Shown: in pieces, positions 17,376 through 25,706 of the stretch
Numbering within the stretch: the first letter of the stretch is position 1
Layout: each line of letters starts with the position of its first letter
Assembly (NCBI GenBank): GCA_026125285.1
Contig: JAHCLO010000001.1
Coordinates: 248,001 to 312,000 of the forward strand
Source: Verrucomicrobiia bacterium
Lineage (GTDB): Bacteria; Verrucomicrobiota; Verrucomicrobiia; Limisphaerales; JADLHS01
DNA length: 64,000 nt
Direction: 5' to 3'
Translations under genes and position numbers: made by a program
The notes under the pieces: generated by a model
Told to the model about the DNA's origin: nothing
Database searches by the model: none
What the model saw: the letters and a program-made list of their open reading frames with translations, nothing else

Positions 17376-18062
17376 ATGCAAATCGAACAATCCCTCCGTG
17401 ACTTATTGTGGAACCCCGAAATGGTGGCTTCCCTGCCCAAACTGGTGTTGAGCCTCGGCATCGCCGCCCTGCTCGGTGTGATTCTGGGGCAGGTCTATAT
17501 TCACTTCGGCCAGTCGTTGTCCAACCGGCGGCTCTTTGCCCGGAACTTCCTGGTGCTGGTGGTGACGACCACGCTCATTATCAGCATCGTGCGGTCTTCC
17601 CTAGCGTTGTCGTTGGGCCTCGTTGGGGCGTTGTCCATCGTGCGCTTTCGCGCTCCCATCAAAGAGCCGGAAGAACTGGTTTATCTCTTTCTGGCCATCA
17701 GCATCGGGTTGGGATTAGGTGCCGGACAAGCCTTGGTGACGATCATTGCTTTTGGAGTCATTCTCGCCCTGATCGTCCTGCGGGGTTGGATGCGCGGCAC
17801 TCCGGCGAACCCGAACCTTTACGTCACGGTCACCAGCCCGACCACCGCCAACCTCGGAGCAGGCCAGATGCTACAGGCCTTGGCGGACCTCGGAGCCGGC
17901 GCGCGGCTGAAACGCTTGGATCAGTCTCCCGAGCACCTTGAAGCCGCCTTCCATGTGGACTTCAAACAGGTCGCCCACCTGGAGCAATTCACGGAACGCC
18001 TCCGCGGGATCAGTCCGCAGGTGCGGGTCAGTTGCCTCGACGATTCCGGTCTGCACTCGTGA
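17376..18062 (+). CDS. DUF4956 integral membrane protein
   Basis: A 228-residue protein with four hydrophobic segments in residues 20-150 and a soluble C-terminal domain. The family signature GLVGALSIVRFRAPIKEPEE is present at about 82-101, followed by LVYLFLAISIGLGLGAG. DUF4956 proteins are of unknown function and are commonly encoded next to VTC-domain and CotH-type proteins, exactly as here. The C-terminal domain (about 150-228) is ferredoxin-like in pattern (LYVTVTSPTTANLGAGQ). The downstream VTC gene begins 20 bp after its stop. A role as the membrane partner of the VTC polymerase is an inference from this repeated association. Confidence 0.88.
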   Translation: MQIEQSLRDLLWNPEMVASLPKLVLSLGIAALLGVILGQVYIHFGQSLSNRRLFARNFLVLVVTTTLIISIVRSSLALSLGLVGALSIVRFRAPIKEPEELVYLFLAISIGLGLGAGQALVTIIAFGVILALIVLRGWMRGTPANPNLYVTVTSPTTANLGAGQMLQALADLGAGARLKRLDQSPEHLEAAFHVDFKQVAHLEQFTERLRGISPQVRVSCLDDSGLHS

Positions 18063-18082
18063 CCAAAGCCGGAGAAATTGCC

Positions 18083-18775
18083 ATGCCACCTCTGCTTGAG
18101 AACCCGCGCTACGAGCGCAAGTTCCTGCCCCAAGGCCTGGTCCTTGCCGATGTCCTTGCGCTGGTTCGTTGCCATCCGGGCCTGTTTCGGGAAGTTTACC
18201 CGCCCAGGTACGTGAACAACATCTACTTCGACACCCCCAGTCGCAAAGATTACCATGACCACGTCTCGGGCCTGCCCAACCGCAGCAAGATGCGCGTGCG
18301 GTGGTACGGCCCGGCGGGTGGGCGCGTCGCCAGGCCGGTGCTCGAACAGAAGATCAAACGTGGCTACGTCGGCGGGAAGTTGGCTCATGGCCTGCCGGAT
18401 TTCTGCCTGAACGGCAAAGGTTTCCGCAATCCGGTGATCACCGCGTTCCGAAGCGCCCCCCTCCCGGCTCACGTCCAGGAAAAGTTATGCCAGGTCCAGC
18501 CGGCCCTTTTCAACCGCTATCGCCGCTACTATTACCTCAGCGGTGATGGCCGGTTTCGCCTCACCGTGGACGCCGAACTCCAATTCGGAAGCGCGAGCGG
18601 CAACGACGGACTTCACCGTCTGATCTCGAAGCCCTCCGTGCTGGTTGTTGAACTGAAGTTCGCGACCGAGTCTGCCGATGAGGCAGACCGAGTCACCAAC
18701 GACCTGCGGTTTCGTCTTTCTCGATGTTCAAAGTACGTCCTCGGAATGGAAAACCTCGCGTCGGCGGCATTCTAA
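18083..18775 (+). CDS. VTC domain (polyphosphate polymerase-type) protein
   Basis: A 230-residue single-domain protein of the VTC family, the tunnel-fold domain of the yeast vacuolar polyphosphate polymerase Vtc4. Family strands are visible in order: NPRYERKFL, NNIYFDTPSRKDY, KMRVRWYG, VLEQKIKRGYVGGK, RFRLTVDAEL and VVELKF. These contain the basic residues and the metal-binding Glu expected for polymerisation of the gamma-phosphate of ATP. The start at 18083 is chosen because GGAGA lies ahead of it and because it begins after the DUF4956 stop; an upstream ATG at 18032 overlaps that gene. Membership is secure. Actual polyphosphate synthesis is likely but unproven for this protein. Confidence 0.9.
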   Translation: MPPLLENPRYERKFLPQGLVLADVLALVRCHPGLFREVYPPRYVNNIYFDTPSRKDYHDHVSGLPNRSKMRVRWYGPAGGRVARPVLEQKIKRGYVGGKLAHGLPDFCLNGKGFRNPVITAFRSAPLPAHVQEKLCQVQPALFNRYRRYYYLSGDGRFRLTVDAELQFGSASGNDGLHRLISKPSVLVVELKFATESADEADRVTNDLRFRLSRCSKYVLGMENLASAAF

Positions 18776-18876
18776 TGCCGTCGGTCTTTAGCCAGGTTTC
18801 TCAAGTTTCGCGGACCTGACCCGAACAAAACAATGTGTTGTCCCTGGATGCCGTCCAGCAGGCGGCACACGAGGCA

Positions 18877-18934
18877 GTTGCTGAAAAAGTTGGCGGACTT
18901 CGCCCGCAGCCTGCGCCTGCATGGATGTAAGCAA
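18877..18934. repeat. Dispersed repeat, family B, copy 2
   Basis: The segment from GAAAAAGTTGGCGGACTT through CTGCGCCTGCATGGATGTAAG to GCAAG aligns with 12053-12105 over about 50 bp, with roughly three quarters of the positions identical by eye. It ends just before the ATG at 18944. Confidence 0.6.
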
Positions 18935-18943
18935 GTCAAACTC

Positions 18944-20302
18944 ATGCAAACAGCACATCAACTCTCCGTATGTGCGGCCACATTGGCGCTCTCCGCGCAA
19001 GCCGTGTTCTGCGCAGGAAGTTTCGATTGGCCACAGTGGCAGGGTCCGGACCGCAACGCCATCTCCACAGAAACCGGCCTGCTCAAGGAATGGCCGAAGG
19101 ATGGCCCGCCGTTGGCTTGGAAGGCCACGAGCCTCGGCGGCGGGGACAGCGCGCCATTCGTTGCCGACGGGCGGATCTTCCTCATGAGCACCCGCGGTGA
19201 CGAGGAAGTCGTTTTGGCTTTGTCCAAAAAGGATGGCAAGGAACTGTGGGTCGCGCGCCTGGGGCTGGCGGTCCAGCAGCGAATGCCACAATCCAACGAG
19301 GGCCCGGGATGCACTCCCACGGTGGATGGGGAACCGCTCTTTGTCCTGGGCATGGGTGTCGAACTCGCCGGCCTCCAGGTCCAGGACGGCAAGGTCATTT
19401 GGCAACGCAACCTGCAGGCCGACCTTGGCGGGAGCACGCCCACCTGGAGTTACCGCGAATCGCCGCTCGTGGATGGCGACAAGCTCATCTGTACGCCCGG
19501 CGCGGACGACGCGACCTTGGTGGCCCTGAACAAACTAACCGGCGAGACGATCTGGAAGAACCTGTTGCCCGACGGTTCGGGTGACAATCCTGGTGGACCC
19601 GGTGGTCCTTCCGGTGGTCGCGGTGGGTTTGGTGGATTCAGCCGTTCCGGAGCCGCCTACTCCTCGGTCATCGCGATACACTTTGAGGGGGAGCGGCAGT
19701 ACGTCCAACTGGCCGCATGAGCACTCGTTGGAGTCGCGGCGTCCGACGGCAAATTCCTCTGGCGGTATGACGCGCCAGCCAATCGCATGGCAATAAACTG
19801 TTCCACGCCGATTTATCACGACGGCCAGGTATTCGCCACCTCGGCCTACGGTGCGGGCGGAGGCGTGGTGAAATTGAACAGGGAGGCCAATGGCGGCATC
19901 AAAGCCGAGGAGGTCTGGTTTTCGCGCAAGATGCAAAACCACCACGGCAGCGTGATCCTGCACGAAGGCCATCTGTATGGAGCGAACGGCGGCAACGAGG
20001 GCGGCTATCTCATTTGTCTGGACTTCAATACGGGCGAGGTCCGGTGGGACGGACGCGAAGATCCCGACCGCCGGGCGCCGAAAGGCTCCGTGGCCCTGGC
20101 CGATGGCCGGCTCTACTATCGCACGGAGCGGGGCACCCTGCTCCTGATCGAACCAAACCCGAAAGAATACCTCGAGCGCGGTCGCTTCGAGCAACCCGAC
20201 CGCAGCCGGCTGCCGGCTTGGGCGCACCCGGTCATCGCCAACGGGAAACTCTACATCCGCGATCAGGATGTGCTGTTCTGCTACAACGTGAAGGCGCGGT
20301 AA
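18944..20302 (+). pseudogene. PQQ-type beta-propeller protein, interrupted by an in-frame TGA
   Basis: The frame from the ATG at 18944 encodes a signal peptide ([20 protein letters not shown]) and propeller blades, beginning [20 protein letters not shown]. It is interrupted by TGA at 19718-19720, right after QYVQLAA. Translation resumes in the same frame with [20 protein letters not shown] and runs as normal PQQ repeats to the stop at 20300-20302. Without the TGA the product would be about 452 residues, the same size as the intact relative at 15992-17347. Homologous segments usually have an ordinary residue at this place, so a point mutation (or a sequencing error) is the simplest explanation. 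The remaining ATG at 19787 could give a fragment. It ends the CotH/VTC run. Confidence 0.8.
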
Positions 20303-20351
20303 CTTGCCTCGCGTTGCGACGCGCTTCAGCCAACCTGTTTTGAACCGTCGG

Positions 20352-22736
20352 CTATTGGTAAATCAGGAATTTCTCACGTCGCTTCTGAAACTCCGTCACA
20401 TCCGTGCTCCAGGAAGCGCGAATCTCTTCCAGCGGCTTATCGCTCTTTATGGCCTCCAAGGTACGATTGTGCAGCAAGAGATGTTTGATCTTGTCCGGAT
20501 TGAAATCGTTCGGATACCAGCGATAGAGGGTCTTGGCGATCAGCAGACCGATGTCCACCACGTTACAGGCATCGCGGTCGGTGGGGAAAATGTATACGCC
20601 CCGGCAAAGCTGGCCGCGATGTACGCTGTAAGTGGGCGTGAACTGGACGGGGACAAATCGCACGCCCGGCAATCCCGCTGAATTCAATTCCTCCGCCAAC
20701 CGCACGTCTTCGATGTACGGCGCGCCGATGACCTCGAACGGCGTGTCGGTCCCCCGCCCCACCGAGAGCGCGGATTCCAGCAAGCCCACGCCCGGATATA
20801 GTGTGGCCTGCGTGAGATTGCGCATATTTGGCGAAGGATTGCTCCACGGCAGACCCGTTTGATCAAGCCACATATCTCGCGTGTAATTCTCGCAGGCGAT
20901 CACCGTGAGATCGGCCCGGTAGTTTTTCTCCGCGTTGAACATTTGCGCCAGTTCGCCCACGGTCATGCCGTGACGCAGGGGAACGGGATGGAATCCAACA
21001 AAACTGGTCGGCTCGGTCAGCACTGGACCGTCAATTGCCACGCCATTGATCGGGTTCACGCGATCCAGCACGAAGATCGGTTTCTTTGCCTCGCCGGCGG
21101 CTTCGATTGCCAGACCCATCGTCGAAGGATAGGTGTAGAAGCGGCAGCCGATGTCCTGAATGTCGTACACTAGCGCGTCGAGTTCGGCCAAATGCTCGGG
21201 TTTGGGTTTCCTGGTTTCGCCATAGAGACTGTAAATCGGCAGGCCGGTTTGATCGTCCTTACTGTCGCCGATCTTTTCGTCCGCCAGCCCGCGAATTCCG
21301 TGTTCGGGACTGAACAAGGCCACCAGTCGCACCCCGGGCGCTTTGTGGAGCAAGTCTATCGTCGGATTCCGATCGCGATCCTGTCCGGTGTGATTGGTGA
21401 TAAGGCCAATGCGCTTTCCCTTCAGCGGAGCGAACTCATTCTTCACCAAGACATCAATTCCATTTAAGGTGCTGGCTTGCTTGAGTGGCGAAGTCGTTGG
21501 GGGACGTTGCGCGGCTCGGGACGGCGTAGCAGTCTCCCCGGAAAGCGCCCCGGGAACATGGGAAAAGTTGAATCCTGTAACAGCTTGAGCGGCGAGCGTT
21601 CCCAAGGTGGAGCGCAAGGCGATCACGCTTCCCTTTTCGCTCGGATGGTTGCGGTTGGAGAGAAAAATGAGGAACGTCCGTGAGAAAGGATCAATCCACA
21701 GCGAAGTGCCGGTCCAACCCGTATGACCGTAGGACCCGACCGGGAAGAACCTTCCCCGCGGTCCACTGTAACTCGAATCAATGTCCCAGCCCAAACCGCG
21801 ACGCGCCGTCACGTTTGGCGGCGTCTGCACGCTCGTCATGAGTTTTACGGTTTCCGGTTTCAAGACCCGCACGCCGTCCAGTTCACCCAGGTTGAGCAAC
21901 ATCCGCGCATAGCGGGCCAGATCCGCGGCGGTGGTAAACAAACCCGCATGCCCGGCCACACCGCCCATGCGGCGCGCGGTAGGATCATGCACCACGCCGC
22001 GCCAGGGCTTGCCGTCCACGACTTCCGTCGGAGCCACCCGTCCCAACCTGTCCGCCGCCGGCAAATAGGCGGTATCGCGCATGTTCAGCGGAGCATAAAT
22101 CTCCCGTACCACGAAATCCTCCAGCGGTAGTTTGCCGACACGCTGCACGACTTCGCCAAGCACAAAGTAATTGATGTCGCTGTACCGAAAAACCGTGCCC
22201 GGCGCGGTTTGCAGCTTCTCCGCGCACGCCTTGGTGATGGCCGCGGCCTGCCCGCTCCAGTTGTCCGCGGAGCTAATGCCCGGACGCAACCCGGAAGTGT
22301 GCGTCATCAGATGGCGAATTGTAATCGCTTCCTTCCCGTTGTCCTTAAACTCCGGGATGTAGGTCTGAACCGGTTCATCCAACTTCACGGCACCGCGTTC
22401 CACCAGCAACATGATCGCAGGTGTGCAGGCGACCACCTTCGTCAGTGAAGCAGCGTCAAAGATCGTGTCCTCCGTCATGGCCTCGATCGCAGGCACGAGC
22501 GCGCGCCGACCAAACGCCTTGTAATACGTCACCCCTTCCCGCTCCAACCAAAGCACACCGCCGGGCGTGCGGCTTTCCGCAATCGCCTGGGAAATGGCTG
22601 CATCCATCTCCGCCAGTTTCTCCGGGAGAAAGGTGCTCGCGAGATCCCGCGCACTGATCGAAAACGATAGAGAGGCAAGGGTGAGAGCGAGCAGAACCTG
22701 CCTACAACGAATGCTGAAACAACTGGCTTTTTTCAT
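20352..22736 (-). CDS. Exported beta-lactamase-fold serine hydrolase fused to a NamZ-type exo-beta-N-acetylmuramidase (DUF1343)
   Basis: A 794-residue protein with a signal peptide. The first half (about 35-390) is a class C beta-lactamase or penicillin-binding-like esterase: SLTK nucleophile motif (in DAASLTKVV), YSDINYFVLG and the HTG box in YGHTGWTG. The second half (about 430-794) is DUF1343, now known as the GH171 exo-N-acetylmuramidase NamZ, with SPEHGIRG carrying the likely catalytic Glu and DIQDIGCRFYTYPSTMG. NamZ releases MurNAc from the non-reducing end of peptidoglycan. A fused serine hydrolase may trim or edit the same wall fragments. MurQ (2159-3025) could complete MurNAc use in the cytoplasm. 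Domain calls are firm; the joint role is inferred. Confidence 0.92.
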   Translation of the reverse strand: MKKASCFSIRCRQVLLALTLASLSFSISARDLASTFLPEKLAEMDAAISQAIAESRTPGGVLWLEREGVTYYKAFGRRALVPAIEAMTEDTIFDAASLTKVVACTPAIMLLVERGAVKLDEPVQTYIPEFKDNGKEAITIRHLMTHTSGLRPGISSADNWSGQAAAITKACAEKLQTAPGTVFRYSDINYFVLGEVVQRVGKLPLEDFVVREIYAPLNMRDTAYLPAADRLGRVAPTEVVDGKPWRGVVHDPTARRMGGVAGHAGLFTTAADLARYARMLLNLGELDGVRVLKPETVKLMTSVQTPPNVTARRGLGWDIDSSYSGPRGRFFPVGSYGHTGWTGTSLWIDPFSRTFLIFLSNRNHPSEKGSVIALRSTLGTLAAQAVTGFNFSHVPGALSGETATPSRAAQRPPTTSPLKQASTLNGIDVLVKNEFAPLKGKRIGLITNHTGQDRDRNPTIDLLHKAPGVRLVALFSPEHGIRGLADEKIGDSKDDQTGLPIYSLYGETRKPKPEHLAELDALVYDIQDIGCRFYTYPSTMGLAIEAAGEAKKPIFVLDRVNPINGVAIDGPVLTEPTSFVGFHPVPLRHGMTVGELAQMFNAEKNYRADLTVIACENYTRDMWLDQTGLPWSNPSPNMRNLTQATLYPGVGLLESALSVGRGTDTPFEVIGAPYIEDVRLAEELNSAGLPGVRFVPVQFTPTYSVHRGQLCRGVYIFPTDRDACNVVDIGLLIAKTLYRWYPNDFNPDKIKHLLLHNRTLEAIKSDKPLEEIRASWSTDVTEFQKRREKFLIYQ

Positions 22737-22948
22737 ATTGACGCCTGGACATTAAACCATCCCGCTTCAAGTGCTCACAACAGAATTCTCCGCAGCATGA
22801 AACGTTCGGACGCAGGGAAGAATCTCCCGCACCCAACGCCGGCGGGAATCCTGCGTTGCGTGTGGCCGTCTCAGTTGACCCGTAAATAGGCTGCTTGGAC
22901 GAGCACTTGCCTTTTGACTCCCGTTCATCGCAAGGGTATTAGGCGAGG

Positions 22949-23884
22949 ATGAATTCACGCTTACGATTTGCTCAGGTCTGGTTTGCAGCAGTGATCGCTC
23001 TGGCGATGGCCAGTCCGTCACCGGCCGAAACCTTCCGCGTGGCAACTTACAACATCGAAAACTACCTCGATCACACCGCCGGGACGCGTGGTCCCAAATC
23101 CGCCGAGGCCAAGGCCAAGGTCCGCGAAAGCATCCACGCTCTCAAGCCGGATGTCATCTGCTTCCAGGAGATGGGCCGCGTGGGCGCGCTGCGCGAACTT
23201 CAGCAATCATTGAAAGCTGAAGGTCTCGACCTCCCGTATTGGGAACACGTAACCGGTTTTGACACCAACATTCACGTCGCGTTATTGAGCAAGTTTCCCA
23301 TCGTTGCTCGCCGCCCCCACACCAACGACAACTTTCTACTCAGTGGCCGGCGTTACCGCGTCAGCCGCGGCATTCTCGACGTGGACATCCAGGTCAACGA
23401 CCGCTACGCCTTCACGCTCATTGGCGCCCATCTGAAATCCAAACGTCCAGTGCCCAACGGCGATGAGGCCGAAATGCGCTTTGAAGAAGCCCGCATCCTT
23501 CGCGAAAAAGTGGACGCCCGCCTGGCCGTCAATCCCAACGCCAACGTCGTCGTCCTCGGTGATTTCAACGATGCGTATAACACGCGGAGCACACGAACCA
23601 TTGTGGGTCGGGGCCGCGGCGCGCTGGAGGACACCCGTCCCGCCGAAAAAAACGGTGACAACCTGCCGCATCCCACGAACCCGCGCTACAACCCTCGCAA
23701 CATCGCGTGGACGCACCATTACGGTGTGGAAGATACCTACAGCCGGATTGATTACCTCATGCTCAGTCCCGGCATGGCACGCGAATGGGTGACCAACCAA
23801 ACCTACGTGGTCACCGTACCCAACTGGGGAATCGGCTCGGACCATCGGCCATTGGTGGCAACTTTTGCAGCAGAGAATCGCTGA
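22949..23884 (+). CDS. Exported endonuclease/exonuclease/phosphatase (EEP) family protein
   Basis: A 311-residue protein with a signal peptide (SRLRFAQVWFAAVIALAMAS) cleaved near SPA. The EEP fold follows: FRVATYNIENYLD at the start, ICFQEMG with the metal-binding Glu, IGAHLKSKRP with a catalytic His, VVLGDFND with the Asp/Asn pair, RIDYLM and finally GSDHRPLVA. All key residues of the metal-dependent phosphodiesterase family are present. Substrates in this family range from DNA and RNA to phospholipids and inositol phosphates, so the exact role is open; export suggests an external substrate. The small membrane protein gene at 23890 follows after 5 bp and is likely cotranscribed. Confidence 0.9.
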   Translation: MNSRLRFAQVWFAAVIALAMASPSPAETFRVATYNIENYLDHTAGTRGPKSAEAKAKVRESIHALKPDVICFQEMGRVGALRELQQSLKAEGLDLPYWEHVTGFDTNIHVALLSKFPIVARRPHTNDNFLLSGRRYRVSRGILDVDIQVNDRYAFTLIGAHLKSKRPVPNGDEAEMRFEEARILREKVDARLAVNPNANVVVLGDFNDAYNTRSTRTIVGRGRGALEDTRPAEKNGDNLPHPTNPRYNPRNIAWTHHYGVEDTYSRIDYLMLSPGMAREWVTNQTYVVTVPNWGIGSDHRPLVATFAAENR

Positions 23885-23889
23885 CAGCG

Positions 23890-24420
23890 ATGAGGCTTGG
23901 TTCTCCAAATCATTCCCCGGAAGTCAACAAATCGAACGCTCGCAAGACGAATCCTTGGGGCTGGAAACGCGTACTCGTTGCGATCGTCCTAATCACAACG
24001 CTCGGGCTTGGTCTTCTCGCGCTCGGTTTTCTGCGCAGCGTACGTGAAATAACCCAGAGAATACCCGAGTCCTACGCCGCCTGGACCGCCGGTAATCTGA
24101 TCGTGGACTTTCTCAACACTCACTCCAACCAGTGGCCCCGCAGTTGGGAAGACCTGGACCAAGTGACAAATTGCCAGCGTTACGTGCCGATCGAGCGGTT
24201 GCGCGAGCAGGTGAAAGTTGACTGGGACGCCGACTTTCATCAATTGGTCCAAGCGGCGAGAAGCAATCCCGCCATGGCTCTGCGTGTCGTCACCCGTCCA
24301 GACGGATCCAAGCTTCATGCGCTGTGGGGCGCAGACACCGAACCCAATCGCAAGATCATGGGCTATCTGCTTTGGAGCTTGAGTCAATCGAACGCACCCC
24401 CAGCCAGCACGACGAACTGA
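23890..24420 (+). CDS. Single-pass membrane protein of unknown function
   Basis: A 176-residue protein starting at the ATG at 23890, six bases after the previous stop. The frame is open upstream, but that part overlaps the EEP gene. It has a basic N-terminus, one membrane helix at about 28-50 (LVAIVLITTLGLGLLALGFL) and an external domain with SQWPRSWEDLD-like content (HSNQWPRSWEDLDQV). That segment resembles short verrucomicrobial proteins tied to pseudopilin-like or secreted factors, but I know no defined family. Its position suggests coexpression with the exported EEP protein. Function unknown. Confidence 0.7.
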   Translation: MRLGSPNHSPEVNKSNARKTNPWGWKRVLVAIVLITTLGLGLLALGFLRSVREITQRIPESYAAWTAGNLIVDFLNTHSNQWPRSWEDLDQVTNCQRYVPIERLREQVKVDWDADFHQLVQAARSNPAMALRVVTRPDGSKLHALWGADTEPNRKIMGYLLWSLSQSNAPPASTTN

Positions 24421-24481
24421 AGCCAGATTTCGCAGGGCAGTTCCAACTCAAGAAGCCGCCGAACCCTCCTCGGCTCACTAC

Positions 24482-25336
24482 TCAAACGTAAAGTGCCGCT
24501 TTCAAATCCCGCGTCAGCACGCTCAAGAACGGATAGCGCCGATCCGGATCGCGCTCCAGGCATTTGACCACCACCTTCTCCAGACTCAGCGGCAGGTCGG
24601 GGTTCAACTGGCGCGGCATGATAAAGCCGCTTCGATCCGTCTGCCGCCCCAGAATCTCCGTCGAGGTTTCGCCCGGAAAGGGTTTCTGGTTGGTCAGGAG
24701 TTCGTAGGCGGAAACCCCGAAGGCAAAGATGTCCACACGCCGGTCAATGGGTTGACCGGACAATTGTTCCGGGGCCATGTAGGCTGGCGTGCCAGGATTC
24801 TTTTTGCTTTTGAGTGGCTTCTCGGAAATCTCCTGCGCGAGATCGAAGTCCACGAGACGCACGGCCGCGTTGCGGGTCACCAACACGTTTTCCGGCTTGA
24901 AGTCCAGGTGCATGTAGCCGTTTTCGTGCATGTGCTCCAGTGCGCTCGCCATGTCTATCAGAATTTGCGCCACGTTCTCGAGCAAGACCGCGTCGTGGCG
25001 GGCGTAAAGCTCCTTGAGATTGTTGCCTTCGACGTACTCCATTGCCAGGTACCAGTGGCCGTCAATCTTGCCGTGTTCCACGTAACTGATGATGCCTTCG
25101 TGGTCGGAAATCTTTTCCAGCACTTCGCATCCGCGCACGAAGCGCCGTTTGGCGGTGAAATCGTAGTTCAGCCGGTGATGCAACCGGCGCAAGGCGTGAA
25201 CATGGCCTTTGGCATCGGTGGCCAGCCAGATTTCCGCCATGCCACCGCTGTTAATCAGTTCCTGCAAATAGAACCGGCCAAATGGACCGGGGCGGGAAGC
25301 CCCCGTTGCGTGTGATTTCCTGAGCAAGCCAAGCAC
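24482..25336 (-). CDS. Ser/Thr protein kinase-like protein with altered catalytic motifs
   Basis: A 284-residue protein that is essentially a kinase domain alone, starting at a GTG at 25336. The fold is clear: YLQELINSGGMAEIWLA, a catalytic-loop segment MHLDFKPENVLV, GTPAYMAPEQLSG and the DIFAFGVSAYELLT helix. Three key sites differ from the norm. The VAIK lysine is replaced (HALRRL), HRD reads HLD, and DFG reads DFD (LVDFDLAQE). The catalytic Asp and the following Lys and Asn of DFKPEN remain. DFD occurs in some active kinases, but loss of the lysine suggests weak activity or a pseudokinase role. It has no transmembrane segment and no obvious partner gene. Confidence 0.88.
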   Translation of the reverse strand: MLGLLRKSHATGASRPGPFGRFYLQELINSGGMAEIWLATDAKGHVHALRRLHHRLNYDFTAKRRFVRGCEVLEKISDHEGIISYVEHGKIDGHWYLAMEYVEGNNLKELYARHDAVLLENVAQILIDMASALEHMHENGYMHLDFKPENVLVTRNAAVRLVDFDLAQEISEKPLKSKKNPGTPAYMAPEQLSGQPIDRRVDIFAFGVSAYELLTNQKPFPGETSTEILGRQTDRSGFIMPRQLNPDLPLSLEKVVVKCLERDPDRRYPFLSVLTRDLKAALYV

Positions 25337-25706
25337 ACAGCCTATTTATCACGCGCGCAGCAACTTCGCCACTTCGATTTGAACTTACACACTACCGTTA
25401 CGCACGGTAGCCGGTTCCGCCGTGGAAAGCTCCCGGTTCCAAACACAAGAGTGCATTGGTACCACGAACAGCGTGCTGCCGCACCTCTGGCCGGCAGAGC
25501 AAGCTACTTTGTCGCAGTGAGCACTGCCGGCGGGACGCACGACCGCACGTTCAGGTTCAACGAGAGCGGCCCCGCAAGAGATGACCACCGATTCGTTCGC
25601 GAATGTTTGTTCGCGAATGTTTGTTTGCCTTGCTCGCAAGCCTGTGTTCTATTGTGCCCACACTGAACGATCGGATGGGGCAAACGTCCCGCAACGAAGC
25701 CAATTT
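25337..25706. other. Gene-free region between divergent genes
   Basis: These 370 bp contain no credible gene. They hold the upstream regions of the kinase (minus) and the YlbF-like gene (plus) and, at 25596-25623, a perfect 14 bp tandem direct repeat that is listed separately. Confidence 0.5.
25596..25623. promoter_or_regulatory. Tandem 14 bp direct repeat with palindromic cores, possible operator
   Basis: TTCGCGAATGTTTG occurs twice without a gap (25596-25609 and 25610-25623). Each copy contains the perfect palindrome TTCGCGAA. It lies about 85-110 bp upstream of the YlbF-like start. The arrangement suggests a binding site for a dimeric regulator, or a small duplication without function. 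Confidence 0.4.

Noticed and set aside
18766-18784. Terminator after the VTC gene
   Set aside because: There is a 6 bp stem (CGGCAT with ATGCCG) but no T-tract after it, so it is too weak to call.
19718-19720. TGA as a selenocysteine codon
   Set aside because: PQQ-propeller proteins are not a known selenoprotein family, and I saw no hairpin directly after the codon that would serve as a SECIS element. A nonsense mutation is simpler.
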